From Phytophthora sp. 'mugwort' (Eukaryota; Oomycota; Peronosporomycetes; Peronosporales; Peronosporaceae): a stretch of DNA of 64,000 nt. Positions 40,829 through 53,500 of this stretch are shown piece by piece (position 1 is the stretch's first letter; every line of letters begins with the position of its first letter). The stretch spans positions 1,364,001 to 1,428,000 of the forward strand of contig JAUCEF010000011.1 of the NCBI GenBank assembly GCA_033558025.1, in the 5' to 3' direction. The notes under the pieces are model-generated. The model was given only the letters and a program-made list of their open reading frames with translations. It did not search any database and was not told where the DNA came from. Both the position numbers and the translations under genes were made by a program.

Positions 40829-42180
40829 ACAAAGTAACACTTGCGCTCTTTTGGCCACACTTGCACCTGAAAACAGAAAACGAGTCGCAACCAAATCGAC
40901 ATGTGGACCAAGCAGCTTGAATGGCTTGAGGAGGCATGCAAAACAGCTAAGAGTGGTACAAATCTGTCTTCTTTCACCGCGATGTGGCTGCTGAAGGAGA
41001 GTCGCAAGCACCCCAAGGAAATGATGGTGATGAAGACATTGTCGCGTTGCTGGAGAAGAGCAGACCTAGATGTCGACGTGATCGACTCTGGCAATGAATT
41101 TGACTTGTAGTGCTGTGAATACAACGCGATTAGCACGGCGGTGTGCTAATTACGTTAGGCTCCAAATTGTTGAACATGACCCGCTGCCGCAGAATCCCCT
41201 TTCCCCCGGAAGGTGCATGCCCATTATAACTAAAAAGGTCGGTAAACGCGTATCAAGCAGTTTAAGACTGTAGCATAGTTTTTATTGAGGAAGAGGGTTA
41301 TTCGAATCGGTATACTGTATCAATTGTAACCCGGTGATACGTGAGTCGGGTAATTTATGCGACGCGTGCACCGGTAAGCTGGGTGACATGAATGACGTTT
41401 ATTGTGGGTCGATGCACCAGTATACCGGCAGGACGCTGGAAGTACAGATGGCTGAAACTCGTTCCTTTAAGGATTTATTCATATTGGGTATCAAAGCAAA
41501 CCTAAAAACACATTTCGTTCTGTTAGTTTTCGTCAAACGCCCTCTTGAATTCTAATTTGTACATCCAGTGGCTTCAGTGGAAGGTGTAGATGCTGAAAGC
41601 AGTGGTTGTTCTGGACGAAGACGATCTGAGCACCCGCGACGCGCAACCTATCGGCATCGACGGGGCGGAAGAAACAAGGGCTGTTGTTCCCTTGTCTGGC
41701 CAATAGCTACTAGCGCAGCCCAGCCGTTTTGATTGGGCAATTAACAAAAGTACATCTCCAAACTCAGTAGCGACCAACCAGCTCCGAGAAGCACTGGTGC
41801 TATAGCTTAAAAGCGTCTTTGTACGTGTGTCAACCAAGTTATGGCTCATGCATAGTTTTTTCGCTCCGACAGCTATGAGAAGCACGGGTGCTAAAGTACT
41901 CGGCGTCAAGTTGTGTCTGCATCGGCATGTTATGGTTGGATAGCTTCAAAGGTCTGACTTAGCTTGCCTTTGTGTCCGTGAGACTGTTCAATCCAGCGGT
42001 TGTAGTTTAGTTTCTGAGCAATATGTCATTAAGATGTTACTTGCATTCAGTGTGTTCGCGATAGATGTAGGTTAGTCCGGTACCGTTTTGGTCCGGAATA
42101 TCCGGTCGGGAGCAGCGACAGAAATAATAATATGGTCATTCAAAACATAAGTGGGGACGTATCGTGTTGACAGTTGCTGA
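40829..42180. other. Region without a recognised gene
   Basis: Several short frames, for example 40901-41110 on the plus strand (MWTKQLEWLEEACK...), which looks like the end of a helical protein but has no identifiable family. No terminal repeats were seen. Confidence 0.35.
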
Positions 42181-42192
42181 GCCTCCAGCCGA

Positions 42193-42208
42193 CCCCCCCC
42201 CCCCCCCC
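42193..42208 (+). repeat. Poly-C run
   Basis: Sixteen consecutive C. Length may be affected by sequencing or assembly. Confidence 0.9.
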
Positions 42209-42895
42209 TCGTGGTGAGCACGGAGAAATCAGGCAGTGCGTCACCGGCCACGGAACATCCTCTAGAAAGTCAAGGACAGGACCACAGATTAGCAGCCTAG
42301 CGTTGGTAAGTGCCCCAAGGTGGTGGTCGTCGCGGCAATGTCTTCATGATTTTTTTCTGCGTGTGGGGGATTTGAGGCGGTAATATGCGCGTGTGTGTAT
42401 GCCGTGGGCGTCAGCTCCAGAATGATGTATTGCCCTGATAGACGAGTTCAGCGTGAGATTTGTGTCTGAAGACGGGCCCGAGGCTCAACACTGCGCGGCA
42501 GTACTTCCGGCAGGTGAAGATGTGGTGGTACGATATGCCACCAACAGTGGCGCCGTTGACAGCCATCTGCTCGAGATGGCGATAACAATTGGGGAATTAC
42601 TGCATGAAATAGGAGGCGGGAAGTTCATCCCCCATGCACGAAAGTGTTGTTGAAGCAGATATTTTGTAGCAGACTACCAAGATACGCGCAACTGAGTCTC
42701 ACGTGGTGCGGTCATACCTCCGAGCGCACGTATTCCGCAAGCAGCGTATGTCCTTCATCGGCAGCGGTGACTTCTTCGTGTAAACATGTACTGTGTGTCG
42801 GACTGCTTCTCCACAAAGCCTGGAGACTCGCTGGTTAAGCCATACCCGCACCCTCAGTCAAGCACCCAAGAATCAGTAGTTAGGCAATGCTCACT
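42209..42895. other. Region without a recognised gene
   Basis: Short frames only, including a 66-codon one at 42453-42653 (RFVSEDGPEAQHCAAVL) with no motif I can place. Confidence 0.35.
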
Positions 42896-44247
42896 ATCTA
42901 ACCAAAACGGATTCAGTCTACGCACCTTGTCCTCAAACTCTTTAATCATGCCGGAGAACTGCTCGATCGTTTCGGCAATCTTCTGATTGTTGACTGTGTT
43001 GACCAACGAATCCACCGGATCGTCTTCGTCGGACAGGGAGATGTCTTTTGCCGGTGTAGCGGGGGCTGACCTTGCTAGGTGGCGTGCTTGCGTAACCGGC
43101 AGGACTCGCCGGTGTCTCTTACACCGCCGCCTCCTTGGCCGGCAGATACACCTTCAGCGGTATCTCGCGAAGGGCCGGAGCTTTGCCATTTCCATTGCCT
43201 CTCATCATGAATGTCGACTCGTGCGGGTCTTTGGACACTATATCCCTCGGGCGTGACCAAATGACACGGCGGAATACGCGCGCAGCGCTATCGTGGCGCA
43301 TTAGTCAACGATTGACGGGGCAATATTGGTTATGTGCACGGCCGCACAGTGGCCCTCCAAGATGCCCAGATTGTGGTGCACAGCCAAGGCTGAGCGGTCG
43401 CTTTCTCTTGTTAGAATAGATTTCTTCCGCGTTGCTGCACCACCACCGGCTTTCACGTGGTCGACCGGCATCCAACGGTCCAAGCCTATAGTAACTGCCG
43501 TGCGTTTTGCTGCCGAAGATTGCACATAACTTGGCTCCCACTCGATTCGGCGCAATCTCCGCCTGGGTCGGGTTAATTGCCTGACTTCACGGTGGTTTGG
43601 CAGTACGCCCAGGATTCTGAGCATCATATAAGTTCGACGAAATAACCCCCCTTTTGTGCAGCGCATCACCGCTGTTACGGTTGGCCTCATCTTTTAACGC
43701 CTCGAGGCGTGCAAAGAGCTGGCTCATGCTCTTGAAGTCGTTGTTGACCGCAGTCTCGAAGGGTTTAACCAGGTCAACCGCGCCCGCCACGATATTGAGA
43801 CCGAAGCGCTTCTCTATGTCCTGGAAGATGCCATACATGGGTTCGTGCACTATCTTGGAGTTTGTATTCCGGCGGCATGGTCAAACCCAGCACATATTCG
43901 ATGTAGACTCTCGCTGAGCCACGAAGGCCAGCTGCAAACCATAACCATCCTTCTCTCTGTCACCAACAAGGAGAAGGATGGCTACACAAAATGTCGCACG
44001 AATATTCGATTGGCTCGTCTACCGATGAAAGTCGCTCCAGCGATTCATCATAACGGACGTTGGGCCATATGTTGACTTGCAGCTCTTTGACGATGCGCTG
44101 GCCGCTTTTCGCTTGCAGGTGGAAAATGATACGGTCCTTCCAACCCCGAAAGCCCCCTTCGCTCCCTCTGTACTTCAGCGAAGCGGCGTTTCCCTTAACA
44201 GGCTTGGCACTCATACTTGATAAATTGAGTGTTTTAGTTGAACTCAC
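42896..44247 (-). pseudogene. Degenerate protein-coding remnant, possibly retroelement gag
   Basis: Pieces on the minus strand read protein-like in different frames. 44247-43960 has KYRGSEGGFRGWKDRIIFHL, similar in style to copia-type gag N-termini. 43850-43587 has SQLFARLEALKDEANRNSG after NIVAGAVDLVKPFETAVNND. 43065-42900 reads DDPVDSLVNTVNNQKIAETI and then EQFSGMIKEFEDKVR, coiled-coil-like. Stops and shifts separate them. No protease, integrase or RT was found. The gag assignment is a guess from composition and the first motif. Confidence 0.35.
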
Positions 44248-44561
44248 AACAATATATTATTCTATTATCCTCTATTATAATTACCTAGGCTTTATCTCGT
44301 GCTCGGGGTCTGAGGAAAAAAGAGGAAGTGATTTCGTCCTCGGACTTGAGCCCTCGGCGCCTCACTTCTCTGCCTCTTAGTCATCAGCGTACTTGGTTGG
44401 TGGCAGGGAACTTCTGGCTGTTATACTCCAGATGCTGGAGTTCTGTGATTTGAACTCCCTTAGTACTTGCTATCATCCTAAAGCGGTGTTTGGGCCAAAG
44501 GACCAGGAGTCCTTCTTTCTTGAGGAAAAGGTGAATGGCACAGACAGGATAAGAAGGAGAA

Positions 44562-44583
44562 AACACACACACACACACACACA
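44562..44583 (+). repeat. AC microsatellite
   Basis: Eleven AC units in a row (AACACACAC...). Confidence 0.9.
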
Positions 44584-45005
44584 GATCCGGAGGACCTGTG
44601 TGTGTCCGGAGGGAGGAAATCCAGAGATTTGCATTTACCTCCCCACCAGTGCACAGGGCTGCCGTATGCGACATAAATCAATAGACCAATCGTACTCCGA
44701 AACATGTAACTGGCTCTTGGTGGTCGTGCGCGCGCGGCCATCGCGCTCTCATCCTTCTAAGACGCTGTCCAAGACTGAAGGCTGGAGCGCCGCGCCGCCG
44801 CCGACCGAAGCCCAGCGTGGCCACCTGATCCAGGGCCGCCGAAGCCGTCATTGCTCACACTAGAGCACCGGGAGGGCTGAAGTACTGCATTAGTGCCTGG
44901 ACGAACGGTCCGAAGCGTTAGCGTGGGCTGTTGTATTCGCTTTAGTGAATAAAATGGCTTTGCACACAAAATAACGTTGCCGACTTTTGGAACCGAGGCT
45001 TTGCC
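44584..45005. other. Spacer without recognised gene
   Basis: Low-complexity GC-rich patch near 44780-44850 (GCGCCGCGCCGCCGCC). No gene or repeat pair was assigned. Confidence 0.4.
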
Positions 45006-45831
45006 TTGTACAATTTGGGGCTGGATGATAATGAATGCCGCGACGCGTTGGAAGAAGTGCAATCGTTGCAGTACGAACCCATATTTGGAGAGGTGTACGA
45101 CGAGATGCGGGATCGGTTTGGAGAGCAAGCGAACATCACGACACTAACGCCTACACTGACAGCTATCCATCAAAACGTTGTCTACCTCGTGTCTATCAAT
45201 ATAAGATTGGATTGTCGACGAAACGAGTTGGGATGCACTTCGGTCGCATCCAGGCGGGCACGATTAAGCGGTGCATCGAGATTACCCGACATTTGAAACT
45301 GCACAAGCTCTTCTAACGCAGGAGTTAGTCCAAGTATCTGTGATCGTGGCGTTGATGGATGACACGTACCTGCATGTGTACCCTGGGTCATTTAGAGATC
45401 AAGAGGAGCGAACGAGACGGCACACAGCGAGGTTGGATGTTGGTCACTTGATAATTTTCAGAGATGACCTCGCACACGCAGGCGCAGGTTTTCGACGCTT
45501 TACTGGGCGTCTACACTGCTACGTTCGCGTGAATGGTGTTTCACAAGAGCCTGACTCGACGGAGGCAGTGGTGTTCAAGTCCTATCGCTACTCTCGCTGT
45601 ATGCCGTTGACTTACTCACGTGCAGAGCTATCGGAACATCGCCAGTCATGCGTACCGCGCGGAGGCCCGTACAGTTGTCAGTTTTGCGGGCAAATGTATG
45701 CCATTCGCAACTCGCTGAACCAGCATGTGCGCCGGCGCCACCGTGAGCGACAAAAGCTAGAGGGGTCGAGCGAAGCCAACGCTAGTGGTAGTGACAGTGC
45801 TGAGGCGAGTGGGAGTAGTGATGATGCATAG
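45006..45831 (+). pseudogene. Double-stranded beta-helix (2OG-oxygenase-like) plus C2H2 zinc finger gene, frameshifted
   Basis: Three frames are needed to read it. First, LYNLGLDDNECRDALEEVQS and YEPIFGEVYDEMRDRFGEQ; then VYQYKIGLSTKRVGMHFGRI; then from about 45290 a clean frame to the stop. The last contains VIVALMDDTYLHVYPGS, GHLIIFRDDLAHAGAGF and RLHCYVRV, the H...AG...R-x-H pattern of a double-stranded beta-helix such as 2-oxoglutarate oxygenases. It ends with a C2H2 finger C-QF-C-x12-H-x4-H and an acidic Ser-rich tail. No ATG begins the first frame. A zinc finger after such a domain suggests action on DNA, but that is inference. It may be a transposon-associated gene. Confidence 0.5.
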
Positions 45832-45929
45832 GTAGTGAGTAATAAAATATATCGTCATGGCTATGATGGAACGTTTCTCACGATATTATAAATATTGGTG
45901 GCAACATGAAAAGCGATGACAGAGCAATG

Positions 45930-46265
45930 AAAACCTTGGCGCAGCGACATTCAGAAAGTGCGGTGGGAACAAGAAGTGCAGTGACAATGGGAAATGTTGT
46001 GACAGCACGAGGAGCAGTGACAACAGCGGAGAAGGGACACCTAGAAGACCGGTAATACCAGGAAGATCGGTGACAAGAGCGGAACAGTAACACCGTGAAG
46101 ACCGATGACACCGAGACGACCGATGTGATCAAGAAGAGCGGTGACACCGAGACGACCAGTGACACCGAGAAGACCGGTGACACCAGGAAGAGCGGTTACA
46201 TCAAGAAGAGCGGTGACAACAACAGAGTATTGACAACTGGAAGAGCAGCGACACCGAGAAGTGGG
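45930..46265 (+). repeat. Minisatellite with 18-base period
   Basis: Units of the type ACCGGTGACACCGAGAAG are repeated, well preserved from about 46095 to 46220 and degenerate before that. Read in one frame the units give six-residue repeats such as KTDDTE, KSGDTE, KTGDTR and KSGYIK. It lies directly beyond the 3' end of the MULE remnant. Confidence 0.8.
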
Positions 46266-46369
46266 GCGCCAGGTTGGTGACAGAAAATAGCAATTATGAA
46301 ACCTGGTGCTCAATACGTAATACATGTATGAAATCTCTTAGGTGTCAGGACTTAGGATGAACTGAACGC

Positions 46370-47860
46370 TCAAGGATCTCGAAGCCAGTAGTGGACGACC
46401 TTCAGATGCTTCTGAAAACGGCAAGGGCCCATAGCGCTGCTTGTTGATACCTGGTGCTGCTGCTTCTGCTTCTTCACTTTTCGAATCTGACGGTTGAAAA
46501 GTTTAGCGGTAACATCTTCTACACCAGGTTTCCCAATTTGTTTTGACTTCTGCCCAACTATAACGTGACAGCATGTCTTGTGCTTGCTGTAAAATTTACA
46601 ACCGCATACACACTTCTCGACGTCCACTATCCATCCTCCCTCGGGCATGGAGGATATGTGAGCGTACCACAGCGACCACGTCACCACACTATTGTATAGT
46701 TGCGCCACGCGAGTCCGTTGCTCTCTTACCAGCAAAACGGGACTCAAAATGAGTCCACCGTCTTCTACTTCAGTCGTAGCAAAAACGGGCCACCCAACAC
46801 AGAGCACAACGCTTCGAGTTCCTCTGACTCGACTGCTTCGTCCTTTCGAAGTTGCTTGACGAGACAGAGGCTTGGATTGTCCGTTGCGTGAACGATGACG
46901 CGCCCCGTTCCGATCATTGACGAGGCTGCTCTTGCCATGAACGGAGCTGGCTGCTGGATATGGTTTTCTGGTACCGGTGTCTTTCGTTGCGTCTTGAACG
47001 ACAATCCGGCTGACGCCAAGTAGACGCTGCATATGATAGCGCTGTCTTCCAGTGAATTTCTTCAGCAGTGCGTTGAAAGTCTCACATGGGTTGTTTGTTG
47101 TCGCATACCCGCTTGGCATGTGAAATATCTGCCACCTCCAATATCTGCTATCGATCCACTGGTTTGTAAAATAGGCAACAAACGATTCCGATTGAGGGAT
47201 CGTCTTCCACTTAGTCAGCACGTCATCTTTTTCCGAGTAGTACACGTTCATTTTGGCAACGTAGTGAATTCGCATTATTCCATCTGTCACCGCCTTCCGG
47301 AGGGCCGGTGACAATGCCAAGTACGTTTCGGACATTGTAGAGCACGTGAAAAACACACATCAGGTATGTAGCCGACATGAATTCTACAACCTGTTGGAAG
47401 CCGTTCAGTTGTACGTCCTCGGCGTCTCCCATGACTAGTTTGTGACCTGGGGGCGTCGGATATCCTCGCGTTGGCGTGACGATGTCGGAAATGTGCTTTA
47501 TGTTGCTAACTTCTTCATTTCTTCTGATATCACACTCTTGTGGGGGCCTTTGCACTGGACGGCTTCATCACGAATATGGTCTACGGTGTTGTGAAAGATC
47601 CGCGACCGATTGGAATCGTTGCATCTGAAATAGCTTTTCCATTTCACCATACATGAGCCATAGGTTTTACACGTTTTGCTCGTGCACTTCAATCGCCTTT
47701 CCACCATTAGATGATCGACCCCATGGCAAACGCGGCACTGCCGGTATGGATCCGTATGAATGGCTTGAGAGCAACAAAACTCTCCCTCGACAAATTCTGC
47801 AACAGCTTCCAGAGACTCCAACGTACACAGCTCCTCCCAATTGTGCTTAGCCGGTGGCAT
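46370..47860 (-). pseudogene. MULE transposase with SWIM zinc finger, internally deleted
   Basis: The N-terminal frame starts at the ATG at 47860 (MPPAKHNWEELCTLESLE) with a Cys-rich patch (CRVCHGVDH ... CTSKTCKTYGSC) like the FLYWCH/WRKY-type fingers of MULEs. A second frame reads LVMGDAEDVQLNGFQ and YLMCVFHVLYNVRN, the second catalytic Asp zone and conserved His. The third (46370-47356) has GYATTNNPCETFNALLKKF with the catalytic Glu and the SWIM pattern C-V-C-x8-C-C-H. The part that normally holds the first catalytic Asp (about 150 residues between the finger and VMGDA) is absent, and two frameshifts occur. It is a dead Mutator-like transposase. Confidence 0.8.
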
Positions 47861-49079
47861 TTCGCCCTCAACTTTCCCCTGTCACCGCTCCACGGACTGC
47901 TCTCCTCTGGCTGCGTCACCGGGCTCGCACTGTCACCGCTTCTTATGCCTCTTGTCTTCTTTTCACAAATAAGGTTGAGTGGTTGAGATAGGCTGTTCAA
48001 GGTTCGTGTGAACTACTTCAACCTAGTTACCGCATCTGTGCTTTTCTCGCTTCAATCTGTGGATTTACTCCTCCTGACAGATTTTTCTGTGTTCCTCACT
48101 TTTGATATGTGTGATTGTATGGTTCATCTGTAAAGTTCATCAGTCCTGTCTGTACGATTCTACCGTTATCTTCTCTCTTGTCTTCAGCGGGCAGACTGGC
48201 GCCACTGCATGCTGACCTTTCAGTCATGCCGATATGCCACTTCAGAGCACCATAAACTGCACAGCCCACAGGGTGTCAGCGTACACAGTAATTAAACAGT
48301 CCACTACCGTGGGCGGCGTATCCTTTTCGTCGTTTTTAGCGCCAGCTGTTTGATCAGCCCTCCTAGCGACCATCACACCTCATATCGTTGGGGAAAAATC
48401 ACCCCTTCCACTTTCGAAATCAGCTACACCCAGCAACCCCTGCCGCTAAATCATTGCGTTGCTCGATGCCGCCCCGTCGCGCCAGTATGTCCTACGAGAG
48501 TGAGACCACCAAGACCCCGCCCCGCCCATCCATGTACCCGTGAGAGCGAGAAAATCTCGCGAGTGTTGCTTCAAAAACAAAATTACACTGGCAGCGAAAC
48601 CGAACCCGAGAGCCCGGCACACGAGCGGACGAGAAAAGGAAGAAGCGTCTGCCACATAGGCACACTTTCCAAGGCAGAGGGCGTCAACATGCAAGGGCGC
48701 AATCGAAATTCTCGTGGACGACTGTGCCGTGCACCCAGTCATTCGGCACGCAGTACCTCGGACAAAGATGCTAGTAACTTTAAGGATTCCGACTCAAGTG
48801 AAACAAGCGGAAGTGCAATTACGAGTGGAAGGACGGAGGTGATATCGTCGTTCACGACGAGATAATAAATGTGACAAAGGTTGACCGGAAGGTATTCGCG
48901 AGCTGGAGCCATATTTGAAGATTTACAGCCGTAGGTTTGTGATGCATTATTGAAACTGACGCACAGACCCAGACTGTACTCGGGTTCTAGGTTGCCATGT
49001 AGATTTATACGGCATGAAGGTGCTAACATTTTTTGGTTGGTTATAGATCTACTCCAGTCGAACCAATACACCGGTACGC
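47861..49079. other. Spacer between MULE remnants
   Basis: One 171-codon frame on the plus strand (48350-48865) is Arg/Ser/Pro-rich with no known motif and is probably chance. No terminal inverted repeats were found. Confidence 0.35.
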
Positions 49080-50513
49080 ACACGGAACCACATAATTGTG
49101 CAAAACCGATCTGCCTACACGGCGATCCGGGAAGAAATTAAGTTCTACAACAAGATCTACGTCTGTACGCATTATGGAACTACCTTGGGGGGGGGGGGGG
49201 GTAGGAGCCACGGTTCACGACCAAACCAGAGCTGCAGGAATATTGGCTGCCAAGCTCAGATGCGTTGAACCATTCATGATGTCTCTATTACGACTCGAAC
49301 CTTTTAAATGTGCTCAAATGTAGGTCAACGCATGCGTCCGACTGGTGGGCGACTGGGAAGTGTTCATCGCAAATCAGAAGGCAGGCCATAATCACGAGGT
49401 TAGTCCCATGTCTATCAGACCTACCATGCAGCCCGGGCGGTGTCAGACGATGAGGGCCTATAAGCAGTCGAAACTTTCCATCGAGCTGGAGCCAACAGAA
49501 ATCGCATTATCAAGTATACTGTGGAGTACACAGAGGTAGAGCCTACAGTGAAGGTTGTACACAACCTTATTACCAAGCTCCGTCAAGAAAGCTATGATTC
49601 CAAACCAAGGAGGAGCGAATCCGGGCAATTATGGATGACTTCGCTTCGCAGAAGGGTAAGCTGGCAAGGGTCTACGCAAACGAAGAGGTACGGTGCAATG
49701 GTGATGAACTAAATGCATTGGCACCAACCGTATTGAGTTTTGTATTTATACGAGCAGAAATCCGTTGAATGTATCTCCCTTCAGTCGGCTCATTTGCGAT
49801 CTATGTTCGCACATTTCCCGATGTGCTGCTAATCGATGCACTGCACGACACCAACGCGTCGAACTATAAGCTATTCACCTTCTTTGATCGACGATGCCAT
49901 GGACAAAGGACAGTACGTGCAGGTTTGGTACAAGTGCTGTATCACACTGGCAAACAGCCTATATTGTGTCACGTGTTGAAAGCGGTTTCGCGTCTAACGT
50001 TGTATGCACTGTTTTGGATTGTAATGTGTGATGAAGCATTATTTACTAGAGAATGAGCACAAAGAAACTCAGCGTATTGCGTGCAAACACTTTAAGGAAG
50101 GCTGTCCCAGTTTTACTTGACCCAGTCGTTATGACTGACAAAGACTTTGCGAAAGTCGCTGTTACAGGAAGAGTTCCCAGAGTTTCAGATCTTGCTTTGC
50201 CACTTCAATGTGGTAAAATATTTACACGATGAGGTGGCGAAGGAGAAGTACAATTTGGACGCATGAACAAAAGAAAAAGATGAAACGATTGGTGTAGTTA
50301 TGTGTGGGTGTGCCAACTGAGGTGGCATATAACAACGTCATTGCAGTAATGAACATGGTCTTGCGGTCAGAGGAGGAGAAGCAGCTCTGGTTCGAGTATT
50401 TCGACGCTAATTGGACAAATCGCAAGGGGGGGTGGAGCTCAACGTACCACACCTGGAGAACCAGACGAATTACAAGTTCGTACAACAGGTTCGTACAACG
50501 TAAAATGATTTAA
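49080..50513 (+). pseudogene. ZSWIM/FAR1-like MULE transposase, heavily frameshifted
   Basis: Blocks in order across frames: KIYVCTHYGT, then a 15-base poly-G run, then GDWEVFIANQKAGHNHEVS (FAR1-like DNA-binding end), VVHNLITKLRQESYDS, TKEERIRAIMDDFASQKGKL and ARVYANE, FPDVLLIDALHDTNASNYKL (first catalytic Asp zone, typical of ZSWIM1/3-like proteins), VMTDKDFAKVAVTGRVPRV (second Asp), then VPTEVAYNNVIAVMNMVL and LWFEYFDANWTNRKGGW. Stops and at least five shifts break it, and the SWIM end is missing. It ends 16 bases before the piggyBac-like element begins. Confidence 0.7.
49187..49201 (+). repeat. Poly-G run
   Basis: Fifteen G inside the ZSWIM-like remnant, at a place where the frame is broken. 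Confidence 0.9.
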
Positions 50514-50529
50514 TGTGATATATTGCTAA

Positions 50530-53500
50530 CCCCAATAAAATTTGTCCTTAAAATGAGTTCAGTGTCGTGTCACTCCTGGTTGGAGCATTTTTTGTCTTTA
50601 AGTCACACATTTACGGACAAAAAGGAATGAAGGTCAGTTGAAGAAACGTCCCGCCCGCACCCGCGCTCGTGGCTCCTTCGCGAGGTAAATCGCACCCCGC
50701 CTACAGGAAACACCCGTAGACGCGATGCCGGACATCGAATCATCGGAAGACGACGTGTGCTGGTCCGACTCCGACACAGACGAAGATTAAACAAGCCCAG
50801 GGTCCTGGAAGCACGTCTGTAGCGATGAACTCCGTGCTGAAGTGGACGATGTGGACATACTTCTGTTAATGAAGGCGCGAGAAGAAGCGGGCGACGTCGT
50901 CCGGCGGCTATGGCAGCGGATGTTTGGCACTACGCAACATCACCCATCAAGCGTTAGCGTATTACGACTGCTGCTCACGTGATTGGACTCGTCGGTGTTT
51001 TCAAAGCTTCAGCGATTTGTGAATGCTAATTTGGACGAGAGCGCGGCTGTCACTGCCGATGACCTCCTTAAGTTTCTGTGGAGCTGTGGCTAAGCTTTTA
51101 TGGAGTGACGCCGATGTTCTTTTACGATTCAAATAATCTGGAGCAGTATCCACCTGCAAGAAGCACCATGCCATATGCAAGATATAGCTCCATTCTGTCA
51201 GTTTTGGGCGCATCGAGAGGTCATCAACAACGTGGAAGTTGCGCGAGTGGACTACTCCATTCAGCTCTGACCGCGACACAACACGCACAGCCGAGCTCAT
51301 TCGACGTCTTTGTGCAGACATTGGATTGTTGCTGGAACTACAATTGCATCCTTGGACGATGATCTCATAAGGCTACGCTCTTCACGTATCGACGATGTTG
51401 GGCTAGCTCATGTTCGCAATCCAAAAACAGGGTACCTTAAACACATAAAGACTCTGCAATGCTATGACTTACTCATGGTGAACGTGTGTAAGTAGGTATG
51501 GACCTGTACACATGGCGTAGTTTCACTGGTCACAGGCCTATTTCTTGGAGGACATATTGCAGCACGAGGAGAGTCGACAGTCGATATTGCCCGCATCCTT
51601 CAACGTTCATTATGTGGGGCTTCCACGGAAAGTCAAACCCGTTTACCGGGGATTGTGCATGCTTTAGACAGAGCTATCAGTCGAATGCGGTTAACCAATG
51701 GATCACAGACGTCAGTGGCAGCACCATTGGGACGCACAAACGCACAGGGAGGTTCCCGTTTACGTTTGAAAAAAAACAAGTCACCATCAGCGATTGGTAT
51801 CTGAAAAGGGTGAGAGGGTGGTATACTGGGCTAGCAAACGGCTTCCTATAGGCACAGAACGTTACCTGTACATGCTCATGCACTGGCGTATCGCTCAGGT
51901 CTCGGCAAAGTTGCTTTGGGCTTTACAACAATTCAAGATGCTGGACCGGGGTGCTGGACCTATGTCACGCGTCCTATTCCGCAATCTAATTCACACTCCG
52001 ATGGATTGTTTGTTGCCTTTGAGGCAAATGTGCAGTTGCTGACGATAGCCCAGCGAACGCCGGATTGGTTTTTGTTGCGCAAGTTTCGGATCACCGGTCA
52101 GTTGCGGCAAACATATTTAAAGCCATTCCGGGCTGTGGAGATTCCGTTGCTCATGATGCCACTACGGAGAACCCCGTGGCTTATCCAGACGTTCAAACCG
52201 TTATCCTTCTACTTTCTTTTCGACAGCCCCGACAACTTGCTCGTGCAACTCACGAATCCAACAACGAAAGAGCCAGATCTGTCGAGCAATCGTTTTCAAA
52301 AGAAGAGCTCACGCAAAAAAACGTGTGAAGAACTTAAGCTCCTCTGTCATGATGCAATGCTGCCCGTGTCAGGAAGAAACGTGAACTGATCGACCGACTA
52401 CTTGATGCTTGTATTGAAGCCGTATCGGATCATGCTACAGCAAACGAAAATTCCGGAGTCACTGTCGATAAAGCATTATTGGCAGCCAGGTTCATGGCAT
52501 CATTTTCTACGCTGGATACGAAGATTGGTTCTGCCAATGAGGATAACATTGCCGCACACATTACACCGTTTCTTGGCAAGTACACAGGCTACCACATTGA
52601 ACAGCTTAAATAGTACGGGTTGATATGCAGGTGAGTGAAGTCTATCTTTTAGTGAGTGTAATTCGGCAACTGACAACTGACTGACACGGTTTTTCCAGGA
52701 AGGATATTCCCCCCGACCATATCGCTTCCGTTCTAAGCGTTGGACGTGAACGCTTCAATGCGGTGATGGAGTATAAAACTCACACGACAGCGCGCACAGA
52801 GCAGAAAGAACGAACACTTGCAACTTCATTTGGTGCTTTTACGACAATTGAAATGGTGACTATGGGCGTTGGTGGCCGATTAAGTACTGTGATTCCTGAG
52901 CCAGCTCATCGTCTCCTGATGCTGCACAGCATTGTATGCGGCGGAGTGCGAGACGGATTTCTCGTCTATACGTCTGCTACGTCCATCATTCGTGTCCTCC
53001 ATAATTGTCGTGGGCCCTGGCATTTCGTGGCCGTATCGAGCTGCTTTGAAAGCAATTCAAAAGAAAACATGAGGTGGATTTACAATGATGACAGTGTAAT
53101 CCCTCGCTTTGATCCTAAACGGCTTGGGCATTGCGTTGATCAAGCGACACTGAACAGACCTTGATGCTTTGGAAGGCGCTTGTGAAGCAAATTACCGATA
53201 GGGGCCAACCGCTCCCCTCCCGCAAAACATATCATGCCGACCTTGATCGCGCTTTGGAATCGAATCAAGGGTGGCATTGATGCGTATTCGCGCTATTTGA
53301 AAAATGTGAAATCGAAGCACTCCCGACTGTCTCCGATGGCAACAATGTGGCTTCGCATGCTGAGTCACTCGTCTACAACGCCTACAGTAATTGTGTTACT
53401 GCAGGTGAGCATGACACTTGTTCGAATTTATTTCCAGCTAACTTGTTTCATTTAGTCCCATTCGTTTTTGATGAATAAATCACTTTGTACTTCCTACAGA

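Noticed and set aside
41574..41909. 111-codon minus-strand frame
   Set aside because: Ser-rich without motif; no support beyond being open.
48350..48865. 171-codon plus-strand frame
   Set aside because: Low-complexity Arg/Ser/Pro composition, no motif, and situated between transposon remnants.
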